64,000 nucleotides of DNA from Crambe crambe (GCA_963924555.1 OZ004582.1:3286001-3350000); one strand, 5' to 3'; numbered from the stretch's first letter, positions 1 to 10,983 are shown. Program-made: numbers and translations. Notes: a model not told the origin generated them from the sequence alone.

Positions 1-478
1 TAAAAAAAAAATCAGGTGTGCAGCATTAAGAAAGAACTTTAAGGTCAGGTGTGCACCACAGTTATGTGAATGGTGGACCTATTCAATAAATTATTAGAAT
101 ACCCCACATAGGTACTGACCTGAGAGGTGATGATGATTTACCCGATTGGGATGATCGGGGACTATTGCTTGGGGGGAAGTGGTGCTGAAAGAGAAGAGTC
201 TGAGATGTGTTTAGAGGGGGGAAGTGGTGGTGGAAGGGAAGAGCCTGTGGTGGATGGGATGTGTTTGGAGGGGGAAGTGGTGATGAGGACGGGTCGACTG
301 ACGCTTCTTCTGCCTTATTTTAAGTTACACAAGCACCAAAAAAAAGTTAAATTTTTTGTGAAACTACGCTCTGACCAAGTCTGAGGGAACACACACTTGT
401 GCAGTTAGTCTTCTGTTGTACATGACAGAGGGGGGCTGGATGGTCCCTCTATGCACAAGCTATGCAATTAATATTTCG
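1..478. other. No gene; start of a dispersed repeat
   Basis: I see no supportable gene here. The open frame at 127-384 is a Gly/Glu-rich low-complexity reading without family motifs. Bases 305-410 belong to a dispersed repeat annotated separately. Confidence 0.5.
305..410 (+). repeat. Dispersed repeat, three copies in the window
   Basis: The stretch beginning CTTCTGCCTTATTTTAAGTT and continuing through CTCTGACCAAGT recurs in part at about 490-565 and at about 24985-25090, where TTCGCTCTGACCAAGTGTTTAGG precedes ACACACATGCAG. The copies are diverged and I see no inverted termini, so the class is unknown. The 490-565 copy overlaps the 3' end of the neighbouring transposon pseudogene. Confidence 0.45.
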
Positions 479-2591
479 TTACATCCTAACGTGCTGGAGT
501 GAAAGGGAATGCATCTTCTGCCTTATTTTAAGTTCCACAAGCACCAGCACCGAAAAACAGTTAATTATGATTTTCAAAATTATTTTTAAGTCTCCATTAA
601 ACAGGTCCACAGAAAGATCAAAATAACAGTGTTCATCTTCTCCTTCATATATAATTTCATGTGTTTTTGTAGCAGTGTCATAGCCGAGTATAGTACCATG
701 GTACCATCTGAACTCGCTTGTGCCCACCTCAAATTTATGACTTATCAAAGAATCAGGGTTCTGAATAAGATGTGAGGATTCAGAGGTGCTGTTTTGGATG
801 TACTCTGATAGTTCACTAATGATATCATCAATAGGTCGCTGTTTCCCAGAACGGCTAAAAGTAATATGAATATTTTGATGTAAAATTTTCTTCCTTATCT
901 TAAACTGTGTTTTTATAAGTGAAAGTTTCTGGGCTTTCATTTTTGCAGCTGTGAGTGGTAAGCTTTCAATGTCCACTCCCTTTGCACACTTAATCTTTTC
1001 TTAACAGCTAAGTCTATCACTTCACATTGTTGGTCATTGGTAAGGCTGCCTAACCACTGCAAAGTTTTATTCTTTTTAACTTCAACAAGGTTGGAACGTG
1101 CCATCTGGTGTAGGTTAGGGATTGCAGTGGTAAGATAATCATTTAGACCAAGGATTGATTCGCAAAGGTCATTACTTGGTTTCAACTCAGCAAGTGCTCT
1201 CTTTACATCTGGCTCTGGAGGGTCCCAGTACTTGCCTCCTGGAAGTTGGTTTTGTGCATACATGCATAATTTTTCTCTCATTTTCATTACCCCAGCAACC
1301 AACAATGGATATAGTGTTGCAGAATTACACTGACCTTGCTCAAATAATTCTTCATAAACAACTTTTGACTTTGGGTGTTGGCGATGATTGGTATTTTTAT
1401 TGTCTCCATAAAGCTTCCCTTCAGATCTGAACACTTTATGATTTTTGTCCAGTACCACTTTAGGATAACACTCAACTTCTTGCAAATAAGTTTTTAGTTC
1501 GAGATAATGATGGTTCATGTCCAAAGCTGATTTTCTTAAGTCACTAGATTTAGACAACATTACAAGGTCCGCATAAACATGATAAAACATCAACCCATCT
1601 GCTATTAACTGAGTAATTTCAGTAGAATCCAACAATTTCATATAAATATCCCTTTTTAATTTGTTACCAGTATCTTTACCCATATACTTTAGGAAGTGCA
1701 GAGCAGCATTCTTAAGAAATATGATCTTTGCTGCATTTGCAGCTGAAACAAACTAATTTGACGTGCAAGGGTTACACTAGAACAAGAAGAATAGTACACT
1801 CGAGATTCTTCACTCAAACTGGCATCAGCAGACATTACTGCCAAAAAATCGGGAAATCCTAGCACTCCACAACAGTATTCAGGGGTGCCATATTTGCCAA
1901 ATACTTTGCAGAATTCATGGACTAGCACATCCACTGGATGATATTGTCTACTAGTGGCATCACACCCCACAATTCCTGATAAAAAGGCCTTGCGTAGATT
2001 GACACCGAGATGCATCGCACATAGATTTTCAATTAAATCAACAGTTGTAACTGTAGCAGGCCCAAATCTTTCCTCATCTGATTCTCAGATGCTGAATCAG
2101 AAGTCGAGGAAACCAACAGAGTCCAATTGATACTATCTGGATTTGGCATATTTAAAGCATGTGCTGTCTTTCTTAACTTTTGAAGCTCCCTTGATACATC
2201 TGCAATGGCACTATCAGCAGTTCCATCAGGAAGTTCATTAAGAGACACAACCATATTATTGATGGCTACTCCTCCAATTTTTTTTTTGGCCTTTCGTAGT
2301 CCCATCTGTGTTCATGTGAAATCCTTTGCTTTCCGTTACATGCTCACATAGAACAGTCGCCTTATGAGCACTGCTAATAGTTTTCAATTCTTCTTTTCTC
2401 ATGTAACTGGCACAGCCTCGCTGAGGCAGCTTGAGCTGTTCAACGTCAATAGATGGATTGAAACATTTTATAACAGATTTGATGATATCAGTGATTTTAG
2501 AAGTGGGGACCTGATTAGTTAAAAGAGTGTAGTACAACTTTCGAATGGCTGGTAAACTTCTGCCATGCTTAGTTTGAACAGGTGAGTGCAA
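479..2591 (-). pseudogene. Transposon-encoded protein with Tudor-like C-terminus, frameshifted
   Basis: On the minus strand five overlapping open frames together read like one transposon protein of a kind common in cnidarian and sponge genomes. The N-terminal part (2591-2256) holds an NTDGTTK block that could carry a catalytic Asp. The middle (2305-2033) holds INNMVVSLNELPDG, 2015-1689 holds MHLGVNLRKAF, and 1683-937 holds ADGLMFYHVYADLVMLSKS, LDMNHHYLELK and SEGKLYG. The last part (976-479) is Tudor-like, with RWYHGTILGYD and IIYEGEDEHCYFDL. Frames change at about 2285 (a run of T on the plus strand), 2085, 1740 and 965, so the gene is broken, although some shifts could be assembly errors in homopolymers. 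The 5' end abuts a foldback element at 2576. Membership of a transposon family is inferred from recalled motifs, and I cannot name the superfamily. Confidence 0.6.
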
Positions 2592-2840
2592 AAAATTTCT
2601 TCTAAATAAAAAGGTTAAGTAGGGATAGCCTGAAATCTAGCTGGGCTATATAATGTACTGCAGCCTTGTATGAATACAATCCCTACATTTACATCCACTA
2701 CCTATAGCTAGCTATAGCAGTTGTAAAAGTAGGGATTGTATTCATACAAGGCTGCAGTACATTATATAGCCCAGCTAGATTTTAGGCTATCCCTACTTAA
2801 CCTTTTTATTTAGAAGAAATTTTTTGCACTCACTTGTTTC
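2576..2840. mobile_element. Foldback MITE (copy A of the recurring element)
   Basis: Two arms of about 115 bp are near-perfect inverted copies around a spacer of about 20 bp at 2692-2712. The outer ends read GTGCAAAAAATTTCTTC and GAAATTTTTTGCAC, followed by AGTAGGGAT-type inner motifs. The same termini recur at 8278, 28427 and 52710-52725. It lies directly upstream of the frameshifted transposon gene at 479-2591. Confidence 0.8.
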
Positions 2841-3228
2841 TATCCTTTTTTCTTAGTTCTTGAAGTTGAATATTAGTTTGTGTGTGTATAAAAGAATTGA
2901 GGGTGAGCACTGTAATTCAGCAAGGAGTGACTGGAACATCATCAGATAAGAATAAATAGCTAGCTAAACGATTAAACTGAAGACCTAGCTAAACTTAAGA
3001 AGCTTACGTGGCTCCGCCCATAACCCCGCCCCCTACGACATGCGCTTCAAAATGGCGTCGAAAGATTTAGCTAGTGTTCCGAGTGCTCGAATAGTGAAGT
3101 AGAGCCTTAGTCAAAACTAATAGCAAAAGATCAGCCTCTAGGTGCCGCTCTAACAGATGGCCAAAGCAGAATTTTGATGACTATAGCCAGTAAGCCGGTA
3201 CGTCGATCTTATTATTATTATTATTATC
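2841..3228. repeat. Remainder of recurring element copy A, ends in (ATT)n
   Basis: This segment resembles 30779-31090 of copy C. Shared blocks include ACGTGGC plus CCGCCC, AAAATGGCG, and AGATCAGCCTCTAGGTGCCG followed by CTCTAACAGATGGCC, ending in an ATT microsatellite. Copy A therefore has both ends of the element but lacks the mini-exon gene seen in copy C. It is either a deletion derivative or two adjacent repeats. The P-type transposon is inserted just after the ATT tail. Confidence 0.6.
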
Positions 3229-3235
3229 CTTATTA

Positions 3236-3278
3236 CATAGATATACTACACGGAACGCGCGATTGGAAACCGCTCACG
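3236..3278 (+). repeat. Left terminal inverted repeat of the P-type element
   Basis: About 43 bp, matching the reverse complement of 8225-8265 except for one 2-bp indel and one substitution. Confidence 0.85.
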
Positions 3279-3350
3279 TGATCATAGATTAACCCGTGCC
3301 ATCCGTGTTTGCCGGTAAAGTTTTGGCGGGAAAATATAAAATATGAGCTA

Positions 3351-4413
3351 TGGCTACAAAGATTCCAGGAAAGGATAAAACACCAAGAGGTACTATATAG
3401 CTATCTAGCATAGCTGATACCTATATACACCTATCTAGAGTATGTGAGGGAAGCAATATCTAGAGTTCTCACTGATGAAGGATTTAGCCTTCCTTCACCA
3501 CATGCCAGAAGTGCCCGTGACTCTGCTGAAAAGCTCCTTGAGTGGATTTCAGATTCAGGTAATCAAGTCTCTGCAAATATTTTCAGTGAAGAGCTTGTGT
3601 CTAAACTTGAAGGATGTTTTCACACCACAAAGAGCATGAGAGTACAAAGAGAGAGAATGTGGGAGAATTATTATAAGTTGCGCTCAAGGGATGATTTTAA
3701 AAGCATGTGGAGCAAGTTCCTACATGATAGCATTGCTATACAAGCATCCCCCATATTTTTCCAATTTATAACTGATGAGGTTATGAAAAAAATGATAAAA
3801 TTACATTTTCCACTGAAGTCAATACACAGTGAAGAAGAAGTGGCCCCATTGGATTATCTAGAAGCTAAGGCTTTGAGATACATGGCTGGATATGTTGTCC
3901 GATCTCTAAGAAAAAAAATCAAAGATTCTGCCCACCCACTGAAGAAAGAAGTTTTATTATGTCTAAAAGACCTTGAAGAAGATGTAGGTAAGACTGTATA
4001 ATGCCTTATGTATGTGTATTATGCTTAATTATTTCTAAGGAAGTGTAAATATCGACCACACTTCAGAAGAGTGGACAGATGCCATCGATAGAGGAGGGCT
4101 GATTCATGTGAACGATATGTTATACATGTTTTTTAATGCCATGGAAGAGGAAGTTCGAAGAAATATCAATGAAAAGATTGCTAGTGAGGATGAGGGAGTA
4201 AAGGAGACTATTATACAGAAAATAAATGACAATGAAGATGCTACATTTTACTGGTCTTTATTAGCTGTGAACTGGGAAACAAAGGAGGCTACTACATTAC
4301 GAAAATTTATAACCAGACATTGGGTTACCATTCGTGGTTTTTCAAATGCAAGCGCATGTATGGAAAAATATAAGCAGAGGAATAAAAAACCACACAAAAG
4401 TCAAAGGGACTAA
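3351..4413 (+). CDS. Second protein of the P-type element (three exons)
   Basis: Exon 1 starts at ATG 3351 (MATKIPGKDKTPR) and ends at a GT donor near 3390. Exon 2 runs from about 3438 to 3987 and contains a conserved-looking block LEAKALRYMAGYVVRSLRKK. Exon 3 begins at about 4040 after an AG and reads SVNIDHTSEEWTDAID to the stop at 4413. The joined frame gives roughly 320 residues, is open throughout, and both intron boundaries follow GT-AG. The ALRYxAGYV motif recurs in uncharacterised cnidarian and sponge transposon proteins that I recall. I see no nuclease motif. It lies inside the TIRs and converges tail-to-tail on the transposase, so it is probably an accessory protein of the element. 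It could instead be the detached C-terminal region of a P-type transposase, since some such proteins carry a similar motif after their GG-x-DNP block. Confidence 0.7.
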
Positions 4414-4484
4414 GGAAAAATTTAATAACTGGAGAAAAATCTAATGAATTATAGCTAATAATAGGAATGTACATATGTGTATTA

Positions 4485-7402
4485 TTATAAATCCTTATCT
4501 TTCATAGTATTAGTAGTTGGTCTCTTCCTTTTTGGGAGAGGAGTACAAAAATCATAAGGCATGGCTGAAGTGGAACCACGGCAATTGCCCCGCACAGGAG
4601 CACGACAAAATGAATCCACTACCCTGAGAGCCTGAGTATTTTGATAATATTCCAATACATTTGGATTATCACTTGTGCCACCCCGTTGTCGTTGGCACCC
4701 AAAAAAGTTTTCAAGGGGGTCTTGACATATATTCATGCTGAGGAAAGCCAAGTTTTGGTCCTTGACTTCAGGTAGGGAGAAAAGAAATTTCACCAAGCCT
4801 ACAAAGGACTTAGCTATAATGATAAAAAAGTACTTTTAAAAATAAGGTAATAGCTAGGTACAATGTTTACCTGTCATCCGAAGACCTGAACGAGTTTCAG
4901 CACTCAACAGCATGCGCTCTTGTTGTGCCTTCTCATTTTTGTACCCTTCACGGGAACCAACACTTTTTTCCCACTCGTCCAAATATGGCAAAAATACTTC
5001 TTCTAGCCACTATCAAATTAAGAAAGCCACAGATTCTATATTGAGCACACCAACTACTACACTTACCGCCAATCTGAAATCATCTGCTCTTCGATATGGA
5101 TGCTGAAATCTCTTGCGTTTCTTGGTGCCATTGGTAAAGTTGCTTACATTCAATATATCAAAGAACCTATCAAAGACTCCAACAAATTTTGCTGTCTCCA
5201 CAGCTTCTCCCCCACCAGTAAGCATTAAAGCATTGCAAACTGTTTCACTTAAAACCTACATAATAATGTAATAGCATGTATATCAGTGGTCTTTAAAATA
5301 CCAAACCTGAACAGCTAGGTCTACTCGCATCTTAGAAAAGGAGGACAGATGAATATGTTCAAATTTCAATCTTGGCACCATTGCAAGCCCTGAACCTTTG
5401 CCTCGATCCCTTTCATAAAGAGTTACAAGATGCTTCCAGGTTATTTCTCGTCCATTTTTCTGTACGTTACAACGTAAAATACAAGACCAACAAAAATAAT
5501 AAACCTTACCCATAATGTTCGAGTTTGTGATGCCCAACAATTTCTAGTAGTTCTAATAAGGTGAGGGGGGTCCGAAAAGAAGAAGAGATCTCTTTTATCA
5601 GGAGCATGTATATTTACCACCTTATAAACCTCACTCTTGGTATAATGAAGTTTCACTAGTCGGCGATTGATCGATGCTCCATCAAACGTTGCAACTAATA
5701 CCTATTATGTAATAATCATAATTATACATCCTGATATTGAACTGATAAGACTGGATTTACCTTAAGTCCCATTTGTTCCAGACGGTACACAGCCTCCCAA
5801 AATGGCTGGAACAGCAGTTCACCAGTGACTCGTTTACATGGAAAATGGGCGTATGGAAATCTCAAGGGAGTGAACACCTCTTACCATAAATGCCATCATT
5901 GTTTTAGCAATGGGTTGTTCTTCATCGATATCATTCTGAATGGAACGCTCAAAAGCAAGAAGATGGTTATTGATGTCCCCTATGTTTGCATATCCTATCA
6001 TTTGCCCAGAATGTTTATTATACACAAGGTCCTCACGTATGCACATTTCATCCAGAAGTAGAAAAATCAATCTCTGCCATTCAGGAGAAGATTCGGAATG
6101 AGCAGCTTCTATTAGCTGTCGGTCAACTTCGGCAGAAAAGCCAGCTTTGGCCTTGATGCAGTTTGTATAATCCCGTAATGTTCGTTGCGAGGGAAGATGT
6201 ATGCACTGCCTAAGCATCTCATATGCTTTACTTGACTGGTGACGTAAAAAAATGCACCATTTAATCATTAAGGGGTGCCAGCGTCTACCTTTTCCAGTCC
6301 TAGATGATGCTTCCTTTTGCTGTTCCCAAAATGCTTCAGGATACAATTGCTTAACTTTCCCATCTTCCTCATCCATAATTTTTTGAAAGTCACTTGTGGT
6401 GTCATCATCAAGAGTAACTCCAATACTTTCTGTCAAACTGGCCACTTTTGCCTTAAGCCGACTAATCATCAACTAAATATTAACTTTCTATAATTATTAT
6501 GAGGATGATTAGCTAGTTACCTGGGTAACCTTGCTTTTACGACGCATATCATGCAGTCGGTTGATCTTTTCAGGAGTCTTGAGGTACCTAAAATTTGTAT
6601 AGCTACTTGTTCTAGGCACACTTTGGGACCTCTGACGACAAAGTAGAGCATGGAGGGTTTTCCTATGATTAGATTAACCAATGTGTTATGTAAATTAACA
6701 GCAAAAAATGAAATAGTACCTGTACTCCTCACACATTAGGCAACGATCACTGCTCTGAATAGAAATGATAATGTCATATCTGCTATGACGTATTGTAGGG
6801 TTTGGATTAAAGCTCTCATCCTTATAAGCAACAAGTTTTTTACCTGTACAATTCAAAAATTAATAAACTATGAAAACACAATGCTTACCTTGCTGGTCCA
6901 TAAATTTTCCCTTATGACTATGATCAAGACATTTGAACTTTTCATCTTGATTACCCACACAGAACTTAGAGCCATCCAATAATGACAGAACACTAACAAT
7001 TTCACCAATACTCTTCAGAAAGCTAGGTGATCCTTGAAGTAAAAGCGACTGGCTGATATCTACTTCTTTTTGTCCTACCCGTACTGCCCATGAGTGATTG
7101 TTGGATATTGTTAAGATAATTGAAAAATCAGCTGATGATGAGTGCGGCTGAACATGGAGCTTATATAAAGCAAGATTTTGGTCAGGAGGTATTAAAGAGC
7201 AAATCCAATTTGAAGGCACTATGCTAGCCTTCATCAACCTCCTGTGTAGAGATGGTATATCGGGAGCTGGTGAGGAAGTAAATATTGAAAGTGGTAGACT
7301 AATATGTAGCTCAGTAACTGGATTGATACGAGTTACTGATCCCCTACTCTTCTTCCTAGCATAGTTCTTTCTGAGGTCAAACTTCAATTTTCTCCTACTC
7401 AT
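4485..7402 (-). CDS. P-element/THAP9-type transposase, multi-exon
   Basis: This is a DNA transposase that would cut and paste the element between its TIRs. Exons read from 7402 downward. An N-terminal block (7402-6860) shows no THAP zinc finger. A Cys-containing exon pair follows near 6745-6520 (CLMCEEY). The catalytic region (6472-5834) has LPSQRTLRDY, then LLDEMCIREDLVY with the expected first acidic residue, and ends MMAFMVRG. Next come about 5656-5510 (FFFSDPPHLIRTTRN), 5460-5290 (ITWKHLVTLYERD, SKMRVDLAVQV), 5225-5013 (FFDILN, HPYRRADDFRL) and about 4990-4870. The last exon (4796-4485) carries the signature QDPLENFFGCQRQRGG followed by TSDNP. Introns are short and end in AG. No stop interrupts the exons I could follow, so the copy may be functional or recently so. 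Exact exon edges are estimates. Confidence 0.85.
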
Positions 7403-7750
7403 CTATGGGCAAGAAAAGGTACTAAGTACAGGGGTTCAAAGTTCGGTGCATCTTTCACCAATAGTTATAGGGCTCATGTAAACTCTGCTATCATGGTATT
7501 TACTTATCCCATTACAACGATGTTAAAGCTACAGAATGGTGAGAAAAAAATTCTATTTGGATAGCTATCTGTTCAGTTTTAGTTACACAAAGTCAAGCCC
7601 CTAAAAAGTATGAACTCTAGAGTTACCCATCTGATATCATTCAAAATGCTATATTCCAGTGTAGAAACATATCAGCTTCCTAATTTTACACTTACCTTCC
7701 TTTAATCTCATCCGCTGTAGGCAGTACCGTTACACAAAGCATGTACAGGG

Positions 7751-8142
7751 CTAGCCTCGTCCCCAGGCCCCTCCCACGAAGAAGGAGAGGGCCTGGTACA
7801 GACTGTTTGCGCATGCTCTATTTTCCCAGAAAATCTGGGAATCCGTATATCTTTGTAAAGCACTCAGCATATCTAAGCAGTAAACTTCTAATGTTGCGAA
7901 CGTCAAACGGATAAACTTAACCTTTGACCTTTCTTTGCCACTTGATTTGACATGTGGTTTCCCAGCTATCACGCGGCAAGCCGTATTTGTGGTCCGTAAT
8001 ATTTCTCCGTTTTGAATCCACGTAGATTAAACAATGTGCGGAGAAATTTACTGAAATATTTACGGAAAAGTTAGCGCATGAGCAAACAGTCTGTACCAGG
8101 CCCTCTCCCTTCTTCATGGGAGGGGCCTGGGAACGAGGCTAG
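7751..8142. mobile_element. MITE nested in the P-type element
   Basis: The ends are inverted copies of about 65 bp, starting CTAGCCTCGTCCCCAGGCCC on the left and ending GGGCCTGGGAACGAGGCTAG on the right, and including the block around CAGACTGTTTGCGCATG. TACAGGG flanks both sides (7744-7750 and 8143-8149) as a target duplication. Partial relatives occur at 18074-18092 and about 20055-20120. No protein is encoded. Confidence 0.85.
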
Positions 8143-8224
8143 TACAGGGCCTAGTATAATGCCTATGGCTAATACTACGAGTGAAAAGGGTTATTGCACA
8201 ACGCGGATATCACGTTTTGAAATG

Positions 8225-8265
8225 CGTGGGCGGTTTCCAATCCCGTTCCGTGTAGTATATCTATG
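8225..8265 (-). repeat. Right terminal inverted repeat of the P-type element
   Basis: Reverse complement of the left TIR at 3236-3278. CTTATTA follows immediately. Confidence 0.85.
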
Positions 8266-8277
8266 CTTATTATTACA

Positions 8278-8680
8278 AGTGCAAAAAATTTCTTCTAAAT
8301 AAAAAGTGAAGTAGGGATAGCCATAAAATTTAGCTGCATTCCTATCACTCCTACCCCTCCTAATTTCAATATCCATGCCCATATATATACCCAACTTACG
8401 TAAATCCCTACTCTTCACTCCCCCTTCATCAATAAGTGAGTCAAGTAATCCCTTACCCATACCCATCACCAAACTCAAGAATCACAGCAATCATATTATT
8501 ACAAAACTACTACTCCTACTTCACTCCTAAGGTGATGAAGGGGGAGTGAAGAGTAGGGATTTACGTAAGTTGGGTATATATATGGGCATGGATATTGAAA
8601 TTAGGAGGGGTAGGAGTGATAGGAATGCAGCTAAATTTTATGGCTATCCCTACTTCACTTTTTATTTATTGCACTTACTT
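8278..8680. mobile_element. Foldback MITE at the 3' side of copy B
   Basis: Arms of about 180 bp are inverted copies around a centre near 8500-8530. Outer ends read GCAAAAAATTTCTTCTAAAT and the inner part reads AGTAGGGATAGCC. It lies about 970 bp downstream of the minus-strand mini-exon gene B, the same arrangement as at 28.4 kb. Confidence 0.8.
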
Positions 8681-9651
8681 GTTTCCATTCTTTTTCTTAG
8701 TAATTAGCTATTATAAATTGATAATATTTAAAAATTAAAAAATATATTTTCTGAAATGTTCTTAATTTGGTAAGTACATAGCACTGGATATGGAAGATTA
8801 TTAACAATATTTGTGTATTATTCATATTCATAAGAAGTAGTTATTCCTTCATACCCTGCACCTATGGTTTGCAAATAATTATATGCATTCCCTTGCTAAA
8901 AAAAGCTGAATGATTAATTTTGAATGTTATATTCCTCAGGGATGATTGACTGATGAGGAGGTTTCAGAATGAGAAGGTGCAGGCAGTAGTGAAGAAGAAC
9001 CTGGAAGAAATGAATGGCTGGACACTTAGCTAATTAGCTATTGGTGTTTTTTTTTTTTTTTTTTTTTTCTTCAATTAATGTGGGGGCATGTGCAATAAGG
9101 AGTGGTTGGGCAGTTTTTTATTGAGAGTACCCTCTCATGCATGTGTGCTGAGGGTTTATTGTTTGCAAGCATAGGAGTGAAGAATGTTTTGTTGTCTTGA
9201 GGGAGGAGAGTATAACTGACATGAAGGAGGAGTATCTGTAGTGAATACAGTACTGAGGAGTGAAAACATTAGAGTGGAGGAGCAGAAGGAAATGAATCAA
9301 TAATAGTTGTTGAGGTTTTGTTGTCTTGTATATGAGGGAGGAGGGTATGAGGGATGAGCATGTGCAGTGCAAATGAGTGTTGAGGTCTTGCACGAGGAAG
9401 GGTATGGGGAATGAACAAATGAGAGTAGCAATTTGTGATGCGCATGCACATTTGATGTAGCAGGATTTTGTGCAGAAGCTTAGTATAGAGATCTGCTGTT
9501 TGTGTACGTGATGATCGCGAGATATATATCTATAATAGGGTTAAATGAAGCCAAGCTATAGCAACTTTATGCTTGCCTTGAGTTAGAGAATTTCTGCAAG
9601 TATGGAGATACAAATGAAATTTTTATAGTGTTTGAGTGCGCGACTTACTTT
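8681..9651 (-). repeat. Downstream flank of mini-exon gene B, paralogous to about 28913-29658
   Basis: Blocks such as GATGATTGACTGATGA, GGCATGTGCAATAAGGAGTG, TGCTGAGGGTTTATTG and GTGATGATCGCGAGAT recur in the same order at 28.9-29.66 kb. A poly-T run occurs at about 9047-9069. I see no convincing further coding exon. It may be 3' untranslated sequence or the body of the mobile repeat. Confidence 0.6.
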
Positions 9652-10530
9652 TTATTTTTGATGATAGTGGAAATGCACTGGAAAAGACAAGTAGCTATAT
9701 ATAGCTAAGTGATTTTGTAATGTTTTATATTACTTACAGTTTCCTCGATACATATTAGGGTCTGGAATTAAAGATTATGGTGATACATGTTATATAATGT
9801 GTTGGTGGAAAATGGTTAAGTATGTACTCACATGGGAACGGGCAGAATCGAACACCCCTCCCTCTGCGCCTGGCCCTGGCCCTAGCCCTCCACCCTGGGT
9901 GAGGGTGTGCAGTTGGAAGTGGCACTGGATGAAGTAATTGTAAGATGCTATCTATAGTTAGTTGCTCACCTTCTGGGAGGGGGTGCGCAGCTGGAGGTGG
10001 CACTGGATGATGTAATCGTAAGATCATGAAATGTTTTATTTATAGTTGCTTACCTTCTGGGAGACCGAGGGGGCGTGCAGTAGGTGGTACTGGATGACGT
10101 AATTGTAAGAGTAATGAAATATGTTATCTATAGTTGCTTACCTTCTGGGAGGGGGTGCGCAGCTGGAGGTGGCACTGGATATAAGAGTAATGAAATATGT
10201 TATCTATGTATAATTCTTTACCTTCTGGGAGGGGGCACACAGCTGGAGGTGGCGCTGGATGATGTAATTGTATGAGTAATGAAATTATCTTTAGTTACTT
10301 ACCTTCTGGGAGGGGGTGTGCAATGGGAGGTGGGGCGCGCAGCTGGAGGTGGCACTGGATGATGCGATTGTATGAGTAATGAAATTGTTATCTTTAGTTA
10401 CTTACCTTCTGGGAGGGGGTGTGCAAAGGGAGGTGGCACTGGATGATATAATTGTAAGATCGTGATATGTGTTATGTATAGCTAGTTAGTTGCTTACCTT
10501 TTGGGAGGGGGTGTGCAGCTGGAGGTGGCA
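9652..10530 (-). CDS. Mini-exon proline-rich repeat gene, copy B (5' end missing)
   Basis: On the minus strand the array has repeat exons at 10530-10498, 10438-10406, 10354-10303, 10254-10222, 10174-10142, 10089-10054 and 10002-9970. Their lengths are 33, 33, 52, 33, 33, 36 and 33 nt. Each follows an AG and is followed by GTAAG, GTGAG or, once, GTAAA. All split a codon after its first base, giving 11-12-residue repeats such as VPPPAAHPLPE, VPPPFAHPLPE and APPPAVCPLPE. The 52-nt exon would shift the frame. Then follow an Arg/Gly exon (9924-9832, 93 nt, RARARARRRGRG then FCPFP), a 24-nt exon (9761-9738, YPNMYRGN) and a terminal exon with a stop at 9652. Introns are 45-70 nt. No start exon is visible upstream of 10530; a CACTA-type element lies about 120 bp further on. 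Function is unknown. The gene model is inferred from sequence alone. Confidence 0.5.
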
Positions 10531-10649
10531 CTGGTTGAGATTAGTGGAGTAGTTCCAAACTGATAGTGCTACGTAGTCAGAGAAAGATGAAAGAGTAAAT
10601 ATGGTTGACACTGAACACATTTTTTTGTACAAATAGCTGCAGAGCACTG
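10531..10649. other. No recognised feature between copy B and the CACTA-type element
   Basis: A short stretch without family motifs. It lacks the leader sequence found upstream of the start codon in copy C. Confidence 0.4.
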
Positions 10650-10659
10650 CACTGTTAAA

Positions 10660-10965
10660 ACGGCAGTATGTATTACATACCCAAAATGTATGACCATCAT
10701 TCCAAATAGTGATCATACTATTGGTATGAAATAGTGATAGTATGAAGTACATACAATTATGGTATGATCATCATTCCTCTTAGGGCTATGTAAATAGGTT
10801 AGTATGAAATCCATACCCTTACAGTATGTAGATCATACATGTTTCATCATACCTTTGGTAGTTGTGGTATGATCATGGGTTAGTATGAACTCCATACCTA
10901 GTATTCAGTATGTTCATCATACTTACTTGTATGTCCTACATACCAAGCATGCTACATGCAGATTA
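10660..10965. repeat. Left subterminal GTATG/CATAC cluster
   Basis: At least fifteen GTATG or CATAC words occur, many as facing pairs such as GTATGAACTCCATAC and GTATGTCCTACATAC. In CACTA-type elements such subterminal repeats bind the transposase; that role here is inference. Confidence 0.7.
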
Positions 10966-10983
10966 GTGAACCACAATTTTAGT

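Larger units (their letters stand above)
3236..8265. mobile_element. P-type DNA transposon, about 5.0 kb, with TIRs and target duplication
   Basis: The left end (3236-3278) and right end (8225-8265) are inverted copies beginning CATAGATATACTACACGGAA and ending GATTGGAAACCGC plus CACG, with a 2-bp indel. The flanks share CTTATTA (3229-3235 and 8266-8272), consistent with the 8-bp target duplication known for P elements if one base has mutated. Inside lie a multi-exon P-type transposase on the minus strand and a second gene on the plus strand that converges on it. A smaller MITE is nested near the right end. Confidence 0.85.

Noticed and set aside
127..384. Small Gly/Glu-rich open frame
   Set aside because: Low complexity, no motif, no splice or start context, and overlaps a dispersed repeat.
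4485..7402. Host THAP9-like domesticated gene
   Set aside because: It sits inside TIRs with a target duplication and has no THAP finger, so it is a resident transposase rather than a domesticated gene.
9889..10540. Regular repeats and spacers resembling a CRISPR array
   Set aside because: The spacers are themselves homologous to each other, units are about 85 bp, and the setting is a eukaryotic genome. The splice-site layout explains the periodicity better.
10560..10965. Ordinary A+T-rich intergenic DNA at the CACTA-type end
   Set aside because: The mirrored GTATG/CATAC cluster and CACTG terminus at 17.15 kb show it is a transposon end.
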